A stretch of 64,000 nt of DNA from Hydractinia symbiolongicarpus (Eukaryota; Cnidaria; Hydrozoa; Anthoathecata; Hydractiniidae). Shown here in pieces: positions 1 to 12,005 of this stretch. Both the position numbers and the translations under genes were made by a program. Below the pieces are notes generated by a model, which did no database searches, was not told the origin of the DNA, and was given only the letters and a program-made list of their open reading frames with translations. The stretch spans positions 30,222,001 to 30,286,000 of the forward strand of contig NC_079875.1 of the NCBI RefSeq assembly GCF_029227915.1, read 5' to 3'. The first letter of the stretch is position 1. Every line of letters starts with the position of its first letter.

Positions 1-489
1 GTGGACTAAAAAATCACCATAATTTCTATTTCCGAACTCGCCAGGAAAGACCTTATTACACTTTGTCCTAAAATAATAAGAGCAATAAATTGTTGTTATA
101 TATTAATATCTGACCTTTATTTTAATTAAACAGAAAATAAAAACATTACGTTTTGGATTTTATCAAAACGAATAACAAGTAAAAGGTTCTGACTATAAAA
201 ACATACCAAGAAAGCCACATAATTTCCTACAAGCTGGAATATCACAACCTATACATATCAATGTCAATTTGAATGTTTCCTGTTTAACAGTTCTAAGTGG
301 CTTCACTTTAATGGCTTCAGGGATTTATCTGTTGGTGGTTCCTTATCCAAATTTGGTATAATTCCAACCAGTATGACATTTTTTCTCTGAAACCGTTCAA
401 ATCGAGGCAAATTTAACAAGACTATGATTATGAGCTCACATAACTGACCGCTAGTCCTTACTATATAGCACATTTTTCCAGTCTCTGAC
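1..489. other. No gene recognised
   Basis: AT-rich sequence with only short, unconvincing reading frames. The first copy of the 'ctatatag' repeat core appears near its right edge (about 459-481). Confidence 0.5.
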
Positions 490-1372
490 ATGATAGTGGG
501 GCACCCTTTGTCATATAAATATTAAATGGTACGCTACCCCACTGAGTTCATATAAAAAAAATCGCATGGTTGAAAGGCGGTTAGCAGGCTCTGAAGGATG
601 TACTTTTGGCAGCCGATAACTTTCCCCAATGTGCAATGTAGGCGTGGTTTCAGTGAACTATAATATTAACATGACATACCTTCTCCGCTCTCTCCTACTA
701 TATAGCGCATTTCGACAGTTTCTCACATCAAAACGGGGACCGTAAACATTTTCTGGCGCGGAATACCTAACCTCACTATGACAAAACCTGTTCATGACAA
801 CCCCTAAGACTGCACTTACTATATAGCACATTTTTCCAGTTTTTGACACCAAAGTAGGGCCGTAAATATTTTTCCGCGGCACTACGTTTCCGCGTTCCCA
901 ATGCATGAGTATTTCACCACGACATACCTTGACAGGTCTCTCTTACTATATACCGCTATTTTCCAGTTTCACACGGCAAAGTGGAGGCAACAACCATTTT
1001 CGGCTACGTACGTTAGCATGCTCCGAAGGATGTACTTTTTCCGGCCGATAACTTTTCCTAACGGGCAATGTAGGGGTGCTTATGACCTTACATGACTGAT
1101 CGCTCGTCCTTACTATATAGCGCAATTTTCCAGCTTCTGACATGATAGTGGGGGCACCCCGTGTAATATAAATATTATATGGTACGCCCCTCCACTGAGT
1201 TGATATAAAAAAAATGGCATGGTCGAAAGGCGGTTGGACGTTAGGGGGCTCCGAAGGATGTACTTTTTGCAGCCGATAACTTCCCCCAATGTGCAATGTA
1301 GACGTGGTTTCAGTAAACTGTCATATTAACATGACATGCCTTGTCCGCTCTCTCCTACTATATAGCGCATTA
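490..1372. repeat. Left block of inverted dispersed repeat family
   Basis: This block contains five cores reading tactatatagcgcattttcc or close variants, spaced roughly 115-250 bp apart. Each core is followed by similar text such as 'gacatgatagtggggg' or 'gatgtactttttgcagccg', so the units are diverged copies of one another. The part at about 816-1372 is a near-identical reverse complement of 10,141-10,679. The short reading frames here are translations of the repeat and share peptides between blocks. The repeat class is unknown; a fold-back element or a non-autonomous transposon is possible. Confidence 0.75.
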
Positions 1373-1505
1373 TTATTTAATTTTCTGTTTCGTGGCATGT
1401 TAGTTGACTTGGTCCGCATGGGAAACACATGTAAGAAAATGGAAAAATATGTGTTGTTTTCCCATGAAACAATTTTACAATATATTTACATTTCCAAATT
1501 TTTAG

Positions 1506-4500
1506 CTAAACAACCGGATAAAGGTGACTTGCTTTGGGTGCGGTCAAAAACCAGATGTCACATAATCTTTTAACTCGAGAGACTGCTGCGTAGCCACATC
1601 CACCGCTTAATTTGTCTATGTGAAACCAGACTATCGCTCTTTTTATTGTTTTACCTTGTGCTTTATATATTGTTGTAGCGTACGCCAGTCTCGATAATAT
1701 GTACGCTGTTCAGGTGTTGAGACCATATATATTGGACGTACTTTCCCATTCTCAAGCTTCACAAAAAGCGTTTTGCCTTCAATGTTAACAAGACATCATA
1801 GCTGACCATTAGCTGTGCCGTGTCTTTTGTCTCTATTTTCTGTTATCACAAGGTGAACGTTCTTATAAAGCTTGTGAGTTACATTGTCACATAATTTCAC
1901 ATTACAAACAGGCACGGACTGTGAAAAGATATAGACATTATTTATTCTGTCACAGTTTTTGTTTGTGACCGTCAGAAATGTTGCTTCGGAACAGGACGTG
2001 AAGGCTTGCAAGATTTGTTTGGCCGTTGGGGAAAAGTGACGAATTATGTCCAGAAATTTGTGCAACTTTTTATCGCAACACCGGTGCTGTTCTGTCAAGT
2101 TAAAAGGAACACACATTTTCCTTAACGTCTGATCTTGCAAAAGATTTTTCTCCTCTCCTTCTGTCCCGACAGGTTGTTGTTGTTGCCCGTCACAATAAAA
2201 AACGACGACTGGGGGTCTCGGCAAAGACAAGATGCTTTGAACGATATGGTTTACGAACGCAAGAGGGATTTGACTTACCTAAAATACAAATAGACAGAGA
2301 TTAAAGATGTGCATTTTGTAATGTTAACATAGTAATGACAATGTTTTAAAAAAATTACCTCGTCAAATATAATTACATGATAATAGCATAAATTCCAGTT
2401 CATAGTTGCGTTATATTCCTTATTCACAGGGATGTAAAAGGACGAATGAACTGTATCGCATTTTATGCTAGGACCAAATATAGCTTGATACGAGCACGTC
2501 AGGTATCCAGTGGAACAAACAACTGAAGTTTCGCAGTCTTCTTTCACAGCATGTTCAATCATGTGTTTTAATACTTCCGATTTTCCTAAATAAGAAAATA
2601 AGCGTTATTTTGGAAGAAAGCATAACATTGCAGTTCATGAAAATGAAGGTTACCTGTGCCAGGTTTTCCTGTTATTAACAGGAATGGATACTGGATCTGT
2701 TGATCGTTACGTAAATCAGTGATACTACTTTTAAACGTTTTATAGCACATAATCTGTTGCCCAACCAATACATTTTGTGATGAGTCAAAATTCTGTAATG
2801 AAGATAGTTCAGCAGATCTAAACGTTAAAAAGGAAAAAAATTATGATACATAGGAAAATGCAAGTGATGCAGTAAGAACGTTAGTAATTGTATTGAAGTA
2901 ACCATTATACCTTAAAATCTGTAATTCCCATAAAGTCAAGGTGTTGAACATGCCTTGTAGGTAATTAATGAAATTATTAACATAGTAATTTCTGTGTCCA
3001 TCTTTTTCTAAGTACGACTTTACTAATTCGCTATTACGCCAAAAAGTACCATTTGCATTTATTGCATAGACAAAGAACTTCAAGTATTCCGGTATATTTC
3101 TTGAGACTTTGAGATTGTCTACCGATCTGAATGGAACGTTCATTATGGTGTGTTGCCAGAAATATAACTGCTGGAAAATATTGCGGAGTTTCACACCAAC
3201 CAAAGTGTTGTTACCTTAAATCAATAAAAATAAGTATTATAGAAGTAGCTAAATATGTAATATTCTCTTTTACATGTCGGTTTATTAAGTGATACCTTTA
3301 TATTTCTTTGGTTGAGCTTTTTCAGTATCATAAAGTCGTAGATATTGTAACAGATTTAAATCCTCGTCACAGTCACGCGATTTTATTGTTTTCTGTTTTT
3401 TCATACGGTGGTATGGCAAATCGTTTTGTGCGTGAACTTGTCCACGCAGCTTTTATCTCTGGTTCACAAGGAGTTAAATCTCGAACAAAACGAAATGCGG
3501 CTTGATGCCCTGTTAAACCTTCAGCAATGACAGCTTTAAAATAAATGAGAAAGTAATAAGTTTTGTGCGTAAAAAAGTGCATAAGGAAGTAGAAAAATAC
3601 TAACCATTTGAAATATATGTATCCTTAAATTTTGATACATAGGATGCAACGTATTTTAAGAGCAAATTTTTTCCGTCAGCATATTGCACGTCCATTGAGC
3701 ATTGTAAGCTTCTCGCTAACGTGTCGATGTAAGCTCGGACGTTATTATTATTTGCCTCAGCTGTGTGGTAAATATGCAGGCCATTATCGTCATAACTCGT
3801 TTTCTCGCTGTGCACTGGCATATTTAAGACTTTTTGATTAGATTTTTGGCAATGATAAATCTGTGATAAATGAAAAATATAATAAAAAATATGTCACTTG
3901 AACATGATAGCGTATTTGCGAAACGATATGTTTAATTGTTTATGATAAAATGTAACGATAGTAATTACCTGAAAATCGTAGTCTTCGTTTTCATTCGGTA
4001 TGTGAGCGGTTATTTGCGACACATATATGCTCTTCATATTTTTGGGCCATACCAGGGTATGGCAATGAAGCGTTCCTTTGCGCATAAATTCGAAACGATA
4101 AAAATGTGTGTAGATTGGAACGTTCGGGGTGTCTAAATATAACAAATATGAAAAATTGAGAAAATTGTATATGAAGGTGTCTGTTGTAGAACAAAAGTTC
4201 AACTGACCTGATATCTGTAAAGAGGTGGTGTCGCCACCTATTTGTGTTTGAGCCGTACATGTACCCTCTCATAATTTGCTCTAGTACGTGTGCAATATGC
4301 AAAGTTTCTGGACCCGACAAGTTTGTTGGCGTACGTTAAGTGAGTTCCATTATTTCTTCCAACCACGGTGGCTAAAAGTATGTTTTATAAAAATTATTTT
4401 CATTACAACAACTTTCATAATTAAAGTGAAAGTACCTTAGGAAATGTCCACTCGTATGGTGAAATAGTCATAAAAAGTTTGGGATATCCAAACTGGCGCA

Positions 4501-5742
4501 CAGCATCTAGCAAGTATCAATGTTGCCATTTCCAGTAACCACTGCTAAAAATTTTGCGATCTAGGGATGCCACTGGAGTAGATCCAAATTTTTTTCCACG
4601 ATCAATAGCACCTATAAAAAATTGAAATATACATTTGTTAAATGAAAAGATATTAATTTTTGCAATGTAATAAGTACTTAAAACTTACCAGAAACTGTTT
4701 TGTACATCCAACGATCATACTGATGATATTGTAGAAGTTCAAAATTAACGGAATAATCAATAATTTCACTACAGCATTTTAAAATAAATGCTTTTTTTGC
4801 ACTTAGCCTGCCTGAGCCACCCTCAATTGTGCTTTCACACAAGTTGGCGTTGTAATATTTGCAAAGCCAAAGTGCACATTCTATGCCTTCCATTCTGAAG
4901 ATTCTCCAAAAAGGTATTTTGGAAGCACATTCCATATCACTGACAATTTGCTCGTAATGGCTAAAAAGAAGTAATGAATTAAAATACAGCGTTTGTAAGA
5001 ATTACATAAAGGACCAAAGATATGGAAGAAATGAAACCTGTAAGTTGAATTTGTATTTGCATGTAAATAACTATATGCAGCTTGCAATATATTTCTTTGG
5101 TTTGTGTCTTCTACACGTTCAATTCGCACTGAAACTGGCTCATGGCCAATAAAGACCTCTTTGAAGCGGAGGAAGATGAAGCAGACGTGCTTGGTGACTT
5201 ATCCATGCACAAGTCGTAATAATTTTTTAAAGTCGGTTTGTCCTTGAACGTTTTCCAACTTTTTATCCCTGCTCCACCTTGCTCCGCAACAAAGGGTAAA
5301 TTCGTATGGACGAATCGAGCGCATTTTAGATGAAGTGCCGTTGAGTACAGCGCTGCACTAGTCTTTAGAGCGACATCTAAGTACTTATCGAATATCTAAA
5401 TATAAAATGAGAATTATAAGACATTGTGACATTAGTGCATTAATTTAGTCAATAAATGTTTAAAATGATTTACTTCTTCATCCTTTTCGGGCAGCGTAGC
5501 ACCTGTTACTGCCAAAGTAATTCCTTCACTTTAGATATTCGGTCTTTTGCCATGTTCTTGAGCTTCTTATCGCCAAGCAACGGCAAGTTTTCCTCAATTG
5601 TCTCAGAGTTGGTTTCAAGTGTTTCGGATAACTCTGACAAGGCTACGTTAGGTCGGTTCAGCCATTCGCATGTGAATGACGTTAACTTTTTGCGAAAATC
5701 ATCATCCGAACCTGTTTTCTTTGGTTGCAGGACCATAACCAC
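1506..5742 (-). pseudogene. Helitron Rep-helicase (RepHel), multi-exon, decayed
   Basis: Rolling-circle Rep fused to a PIF1-like helicase, the hallmark protein of Helitrons. Reading the minus strand from high to low coordinates, exon-like pieces cover an N-terminal Helitron-like region (about 5.7-4.7 kb), then a HUH exon with LHCHTLVW at about 4.05 kb. The paired-tyrosine motif KYVASYVSK lies at about 3.64 kb. The helicase has Walker A split by an intron (GKPGTG at ~2.66 kb, KS restarting at ~2.58 kb) and Walker B split by another (IIFDE before ~2.36 kb, VSQIP from 2278). Helicase motifs V/VI (IYKAQGKT, GYAAVSRVK) follow at 1.56-1.68 kb, ending at a TAG at 1506. Damage is clear: an in-frame TGA at about 1793-1795, a frameshift at about 1.68 kb, and likely further shifts near 3.38, 4.32 and 5.16 kb. 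The intron sites look canonical, so it was once a spliced gene. The Helitron ends were not located. Confidence 0.72.
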
Positions 5743-7160
5743 GTATAAAATCCTTAGCGAATTGGTCTAAGAAATTGCCAGCTGTTTTTGTAGTTTTTTT
5801 GTTAAATTAAGGAAAAAATGAGGATAATGGAAAGATAAAAATAATCCTTTTAAGTAATTAAATATTGAAGAGTAAAGTGTAACAGTAAAATACTAACCGG
5901 TGTAGAATATGAAACTGTCAGTTTCGACGGCTAAATGTGGAATGAAAATGCAGTTGCTGTCATCAGTATTTATACTTTTTTTCCATAACAATTAAAGTGA
6001 CCTTTGACCCCAAGACTTTCTAGCGAAATCTGATTTGTTGAACGTCTATCTCACCACTTTGAAATGCGCATTAATATTTTTTGCGTTGTCTAATTGGCTG
6101 AAATTGTATCATTCCATTTTATTTCATCCAATGAATGATGTTTTCAACATTAATATGATTGGATAAAAATAATCACACCATTTTACTCTCTAGTTCCATA
6201 TTTAGGAAATTTTATGTTGCAGGTGCGGCCACTGTGATAAGATAAAATGGGAAGCCCCTTTTTATTTACTCGGGAAACGTAAAGTCAATGCCATAATAAT
6301 AATTGGTTCAAATAAATGTTGTTATAGTACGCTACCTTACATTTTTAATTTAAAAAAAAAAACTTATACAAAGTAATTAGCAATTAAAAAGTATTGTATA
6401 GGATAGGTGAGCGTGATATAAAGAACACAAAAAAATGACCATTTCAAAACAAATTACAAAATGTTAAACAAATTATTTAGAAGATAACTGTGTTAATGCT
6501 GGTGAAATTGTAATGGTACGTCACGCTCCATTTTAAAATGTAAAAAAAAGGCAATAGTACGCAAAATAAATGACAATATGACATGTCAATTACAACTTCC
6601 TAAGTCATGCAAAAATTGGCAGGTGCACTAAAAAGAGTGGAAAAAAGAAATTATGGCTTGAAGGAGAAGTTATTTGTGTTACAATTATGACACCAATTTT
6701 CATTATGACAAAGGTAACCATTGTACTATTCCAAAGACACAGACACCTTCACAATGATCGTGTAGCATTGTGTTTATTAAATCCGTCTAACAGACATATG
6801 CCAACATAATAAAAGCTACAACCGCTATAACGATATCTCATTTCTTTCACAGAGCACTAATGGCGACTAGTACCGTTTACCCGATTATGCAAATGCTTTG
6901 TACCACCTACATAGTTTCTACTTGTGTTACAATCATTACTATAAAATACGTTGCTTCATTCACGGACAAAGGATTCTTCGCGCGACGTGGGTGCAGGGAT
7001 GCGGCAAATGGCTGCTCGGCTTACATAATTGCTGCTGCGCGCAACGTGTTAATTAAGTAATCATTGAAGTGTGGCGTTAACAATTGAACAGGTGGTATGC
7101 ACAGTCTTATTTGCAGTTTGTATAAAGTTGCATAACATGTTAGACTACAATATTCAGTTC
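5743..7160. other. No gene recognised
   Basis: AT-rich intergenic sequence. A 66-codon frame at 6860-7060 has no recognisable motif and is probably chance. Confidence 0.5.
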
Positions 7161-7534
7161 ACCCTTTATTCTCAGTAACTGAGGATCAGTTGAACAGCAT
7201 CTGCCAACATCACCAGAGCCACCAATGAGAATAATAAGCATAAGGAACGAGAAGAAAGTCAATGCGCCCAGCCAGTACGTGATTACATTGACTTACCGAT
7301 CCCGCTGTTCTACATCGTCCCTTCAATATATAGCGCATTTTTCCAGCACCCTTTATTCTCAGTAACTCAGGATCAGTTGAACAGCATCTGCCAACATCAC
7401 TAGAGCCACCAATGAGAATAATAAGCATAAGGAACGAGAAGAAAGTCAATGCGCCCAGCCAGTACGTGATTACATTGACTTACCGATCCCGCTGTTCTAC
7501 ATCGTCCCTTCAATATATAGCGCCTTTTTCCAGC
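7161..7534. repeat. Tandem duplication, 187-bp period
   Basis: Two nearly identical copies start with 'accctttattctcagtaact' at 7161 and 7348, an offset of 187 bp. Each ends in the 'aatatatagcgc' core plus 'ttttccagc', which links it to the inverted repeat family on either side. Confidence 0.85.
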
Positions 7535-7789
7535 TTTCAACACCGAAGTGGGGAAGTTAAATAGTACACTACGCTACTACGGTAGTTTAAAAAAATACGT
7601 CCCAGACCGCGTCAAGATGGACCAACGTGTAATGCTGTGACAGCGTCTCAGCGGAGGTCAGTAGCTACTTTATCGTGACTTAAGCGTCGTACCCCAAGAG
7701 AAATATCATTTCACATGACATGCATAGACGGCGTACTCTGACTTTATGGCGCTAAGTTTAAGTCTGTGACATTAAAGTTTGATTTCACA

Positions 7790-8120
7790 TTACACACACT
7801 GACGGCTCTCCCTTACTATAGAGCGCAATTTTCCAGCTTCTGACATCGTAGTGGGGGCACCCCGTGTGATATGAATGTTAAATAGTACGCCACTCCACTG
7901 CATTAATTAAAAAAAATAACCGGGCGGAGGGCGTATGGGCGAGGGCGGTGGGTGGACGTCCCACACAAGTATAACCTGACTATGACAAGACCTGACCATG
8001 ACACCCCTTAAGACTGCACTTACTAAATAGCACATTTTTCCAGTTTCTGGCATGATAGTGGGGGAACCCCGGGTGATATAAAAATTAAATGGTACGCTAC
8101 CCCAATATGTTTTTAGCATG
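7790..8120. repeat. Further copies of the 'ctatag' core repeat family
   Basis: Two cores (about 7813-7835 and 8023-8043), each followed by 'tagtgggggcaccccgtgtg'-like text, match the blocks at 490-1372 and 9665-10680. The intervening G/C-rich stretch at 7920-7970 has no counterpart that I see. Confidence 0.6.
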
Positions 8121-8140
8121 CTGCATATAAACGTTTTTTA

Positions 8141-8519
8141 ATTATTTTGATTTCACTTCAATATCCAACGACAAGTTTAAATAGTGTCAGTAAGGACAGC
8201 AATCAATAACATTGTATATGATTATTACTTTCTATTTTTAGCCTAAATATCAAATAGAAAGCGGAGAAATTGAATTGGAGATTAAATAACCAAATGAAAT
8301 TTAAAGTATTTAGTTAGAAGATAATACTGTAAGTAAAAATTAGTGAAGCCATAGTTTTAGATACCTAGCTTTATATTTAACTTTATTTTAGTAAAAATGA
8401 CCAGTTAAGTGCGTAGTCTGTGTGTGCGTATGTGTGTGTAATTTGTGCATATTTAAAGGATGCGACTTAAGTCCCATAGCATTTCCTCAAATAATTATTT
8501 TTTATCTGTAGTTAGAGTG
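8141..8519. other. No gene recognised
   Basis: AT-rich sequence with a short TG-rich stretch near 8420-8450. Nothing else can be supported. Confidence 0.5.
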
Positions 8520-8745
8520 TAGAGATTTGATAGTTCCTGGGGCAAAGCCCAAAGGCAGAATGAGAAAGACTTAGTAGGAGGTTATAAGGACAGACTTGAT
8601 ACAGAGGAAGTTGAGTTTAGATCTAACACAGTCTAGATCAGATTGAAAGAGGATCATTAATATACCCCGTCCAGCCCATGCTAGCATGGAAAACGGACGT
8701 TAAGCCGAGAATGATGATGATGACGATGATGATGAAGATGATAAC
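8520..8745 (+). repeat. SINE-like element with ATG-repeat tail
   Basis: The segment ends in a conserved-looking block around 8672-8705 (contains 'catgctagcatggaaaacgg') followed directly by a degenerate GAT/ATG trinucleotide tail to 8745. This tail block is familiar to me from dispersed invertebrate SINE-like repeats, notably in cephalopods. No clear tRNA-type A/B boxes were identified, so the head is unassigned. Confidence 0.45.
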
Positions 8746-8960
8746 TCTAAAAATTATTTGTGGCACATCACACTTTACACATTTGGGCTGTAAATTAGTG
8801 GTCTTGTTTTATCTTATGGTGTGATTGAAGCATTCATTTTTGAATCAAGATAAAGGCATTTGGAATATTTATTACTGTGCCAATTTTAAGTCAAAAGCAA
8901 TAGATTTAACATACTTGTAACTGTCCTCTTCCCCTGAAAAGTCTTGCATCTGTTCTTAAA

Positions 8961-9263
8961 TCTGCCAAACTCAGTGGACATCTGTTACTAAGAGATTCTG
9001 TCCACCCTTGTGTGTCTAAATGCGTACCAGATTTAAAAGCTGGAAATTCGAAAGTTAGTGAGGCAGTTCTTTCGGTGCATAGTCAGCTCAATTTCAAAAG
9101 GATTAAAGGTTTGCATCAGACTGGTCGAGCTGGCTTAGGGCTCTTAGACCACAAAAATATACCACCAAAAGGCACTTATGCTTACCGAAAGCTTGTTTCC
9201 AGTATCATTGAAGAAAATGAAGAAGATATTTACCATGCCAGAGCTGTACAGTTGCATTTGTAA
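8961..9263 (+). pseudogene. Unrecognised coding-like fragment
   Basis: The frame is open from about 8961 without a start codon and ends at a stop just after 9260, with protein-like composition (for example CVPDLKAGN, VHSQLNFKR and LHQTGRAGLG). The track-like start at 9012 is GTG and the frame extends upstream of it, so this looks like an exon or truncated fragment, not a complete gene. I do not recognise the family. A gag-like or transposon-derived origin is possible because all neighbours are repeats, but no catalytic motif is visible. Confidence 0.3.
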
Positions 9264-9664
9264 GGCAATTGGACAAAATGGTGCTCTTATGTGAAAAATG
9301 ATTTATCTTCAAGAACAATTTTTCCACTGCCACAATGTCTAACTTCCTTTTGTATAGGAGCAACCCAATACGAGTAACCGTGTGAAAAACTAACAGAAGT
9401 TTCACAAAATGACCTTTTAGACCCAGGTATGGGGGTACGCCACAAAACTCCCCTCTCTAGTAATTACATGCAAGATGTATCCATGTTAACGACGAAATTT
9501 CAAATTTGATCTTTCCTATTGCGATGGGTGGCAGGGAGGGGGTAGATACCTAAATGGGTCGTTTTTCTTTTGGGGACGTCCAAGTTCTAAAGTTATGGAA
9601 ATTTTAAATCTTAAATATAGGGACGCCACGCTACCCTAAGGCCTTTCGCGTTACAAACTGGAAA
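9264..9664. other. No gene recognised
   Basis: Between the fragment above and the right repeat block; nothing supportable. Confidence 0.5.
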
Positions 9665-10680
9665 ATTGCGCTGTATAGTGAGAGAGTACAAATTGCGCTA
9701 TATAGTAAGGACGAGCGGTCAGTCAAGTGAGGTCATAAGCACACCTACATTGCCCGTTAGGAAAAGTTATCGGCCGGAAAAAGTACATCCTTCGGAGCAT
9801 GCTAACGTATGTAGCCGAAAAAGGTTCTTACCTCCACTTTGCCGTGTAAAACTGGAAAATTGCGGTATATAGTAAGAGAGACCCGTCAAGGTATGTCGTG
9901 GTGAAATACTGATGCACTGGGAACGCGGAAACGTAGTGCGCGGGAAAAACGTTTACGGCCCCACTTTGGTGTCAAAAACTGGAAAAAGTGCTATATAGTA
10001 AGTGCAGGATGTGGAAAACTGGCGAAATGCGTTATATAGTAAGAAAGAGCGGACAAGGTATGCCATGTTAATATGACAGTTCACTACAACTACGCCTACC
10101 TGCAGAAAATATTTAAGGCCCCGCTTCGGTGTCGGAAACTGGAGAAATGCGCTATATAGTAGCAGAGAGCAGACAAGGCATGTCATGGTAATATGACAGT
10201 TTACTGAAACCACGCCTACATTGCACATTGGGGGAAGTTATCGGCTGCAAAAAGTACATCCTTCGGAGCCCCCTAACGTCCAACCGCCTTTCGACCAGGC
10301 CAATTTTTTTTATATCAACTCAGTGGAGTGGCGTACCATTTAATATTTATATTACACGGGGTGCCCCCACTATCATGTCAGAAGCTGGAAAATTGCGCTA
10401 TATAGTAAGGACGAGCGGTCAGTCATGTAAGGTCATAAGCACCCCTACATTGCCCGTTAGGAAAAGTTATCGACCGGAAAAAGTACATCCTTCGGAGCAT
10501 GCTGAAAATGGTTGTTGCCTCCACTTTGCCGTGTGAAACTGGAAAATTGCGGTATATAGTAAGAGAGACCCGTCAAGGTATGTCGTGGTGAAATACTCAT
10601 GCATTGGGGACGCGGAAACGTAGTGCCTCGGAAAAACATTTACGGCCCCACTTTGGTGTCAAAAACTGGAAAAATGTGCT
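9665..10680. repeat. Right block of inverted dispersed repeat family
   Basis: Repeat cores appear here in reverse orientation ('gcgctatatagtaag') at about 9667, 9700, 9866, 9990, 10,032, 10,153, 10,398 and 10,550. Positions 10,141-10,679 are a near-identical reverse complement of 816-1372. Positions 9690-9995 are a second, partly tandem copy of 10,395-10,680. Confidence 0.75.
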
Positions 10681-10689
10681 AAAATATAT

Positions 10690-11500
10690 GTTAAAAAGGT
10701 TGGATTTTTGGCCTTTGATCGGTTTCATAGTTATGAATATTATTAACATGAAACTCATCAAAGGTACTGTCCCCTTGTTAAACAAGCCACTGGTGCTTGT
10801 CTCGGACCCACATCAAACATGATGTGCAAAGCCAATGTGGGGAACTTTTTTTTTTGCATTGTTGTGCGCATATTTCTGCACCAATTTTTCTTTTTTCATG
10901 GTTAAGTTTTTTCATGACAAGTATTCTGAGTGTATACTGTCACCTTTTTTTTTCAACATATTATTTACAATATATAACAACTTATATATCAACTCAATTA
11001 ACCTATAACATTTACTTACAATATTCTCCTTACCCTGAGTAATTGGGGCCCATATCAGGTACTAGTCAGCTGGGCAGGCTGACACCTGAGACGTTAGTAG
11101 GAACGCCATCCTTCACATCCAGGGATCTGTCTATATACAATGTACACGGTAAAAACAATCTATATTTTGAACACGTTTTTATGCTTTTTTAATTTATAAA
11201 TATTTTATATATTTTCTAATTAATATACACTCCTCTTAAATTAAATTAGTTTTTTTTTATCTTCCTACAGACCTCTTCCTACACTTAATGCTCTTAATGC
11301 TTAATCAATTTCTTTTTGTACTACAAACATACCCACAATAGCCTTAAAGCCTGAAATCAATCTAATTTCACTTCGACCTACAAACACAACTACCATAGCC
11401 TTAACTTGAGTGTTCATGCAATTAAAAATAACTATTTGAGGAATCTCTAAGTATTATATTTAATATAAAATGTCAATTTAACATGGAAAAGTGTTGTTGC
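10690..11500. other. No gene recognised
   Basis: AT-rich, with poly-T tracts and TATA-like runs. No frame has recognisable motifs. Confidence 0.5.
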
Positions 11501-11920
11501 TTAGTTTATTAAAATAATAATTAAAAAATTATAGATCCCAGTGTAAAGTTTCACTAACTCAACATCATACTCCTCATCATACCCATCATATACTACTTGA
11601 AATTCACATTCATCGTCAAACTCGTCATCGTCTAACACAGACGTCACTAACCCAGTGTACCATATATATGCACCTGTCTCATCAACCATCTTATGCCTTA
11701 TCCTTTTTCCAATGAACTTTGGTACTTTCGAACCTCCAGTTTTTAAACTTCTCTTTCTACCATCTTTTTGTTCAAGCTTTTTTTGAACATTGACTCTATC
11801 ACTAATTAGTGTGTTCTTTAATTTTTGGAGTTTTTCCTTTCTATCTCCTTCATCACGCACCTTAGATAGAAGAAACAATTCTCCTCTTTTCTCAGGATTT
11901 TGAGAGAGAAAACCTAGCAT
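11501..11920 (-). CDS. Small ORF with Tudor-like domain, probably a 3' fragment of a larger gene
   Basis: A 139-residue frame with a lysine-rich first half (about residues 25-70) and an acidic, aromatic second half: KRIRHK, then WYTGLVTSV, then an acidic loop, then FQVVYDGYDEEY. The order 'GKRIRHK / W-Y-x-G-x-V / F-x-V-x-Y-D' resembles Tudor/chromo-like small beta-barrel folds. It parallels the C-terminal region of the giant ORF at 49.2-52.9 kb (LHIRHH, YWCKGEILSV, FNVVYE). The final dozen residues are hydrophobic and may be past the true end. No intron was identified. It is either a short gene or the surviving 3' end of a relative of the giant ORF. The function is inferred from the motif pattern only. 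Confidence 0.45.
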   Translation of the reverse strand: MLGFLSQNPEKRGELFLLSKVRDEGDRKEKLQKLKNTLISDRVNVQKKLEQKDGRKRSLKTGGSKVPKFIGKRIRHKMVDETGAYIWYTGLVTSVLDDDEFDDECEFQVVYDGYDEEYDVELVKLYTGIYNFLIIILIN

Positions 11921-12005
11921 AAATCAAGGTGAATTTTTTAAGTGATTTGTATTATATTTTTGGTGCTTCCCATTTTCACCTTTTTCACCTAACTGCAACC
12001 ATTTT

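Noticed and set aside
901-1296. Overlapping short ORFs in the repeat blocks (also 9666-10536)
   Set aside because: Identical peptides recur in both inverted blocks because the DNA is repetitive; no protein family is recognised.
6860-7060. 66-codon frame with hydrophobic start
   Set aside because: Could suggest a membrane segment, but there is no homology memory, splice context or neighbour to support it.
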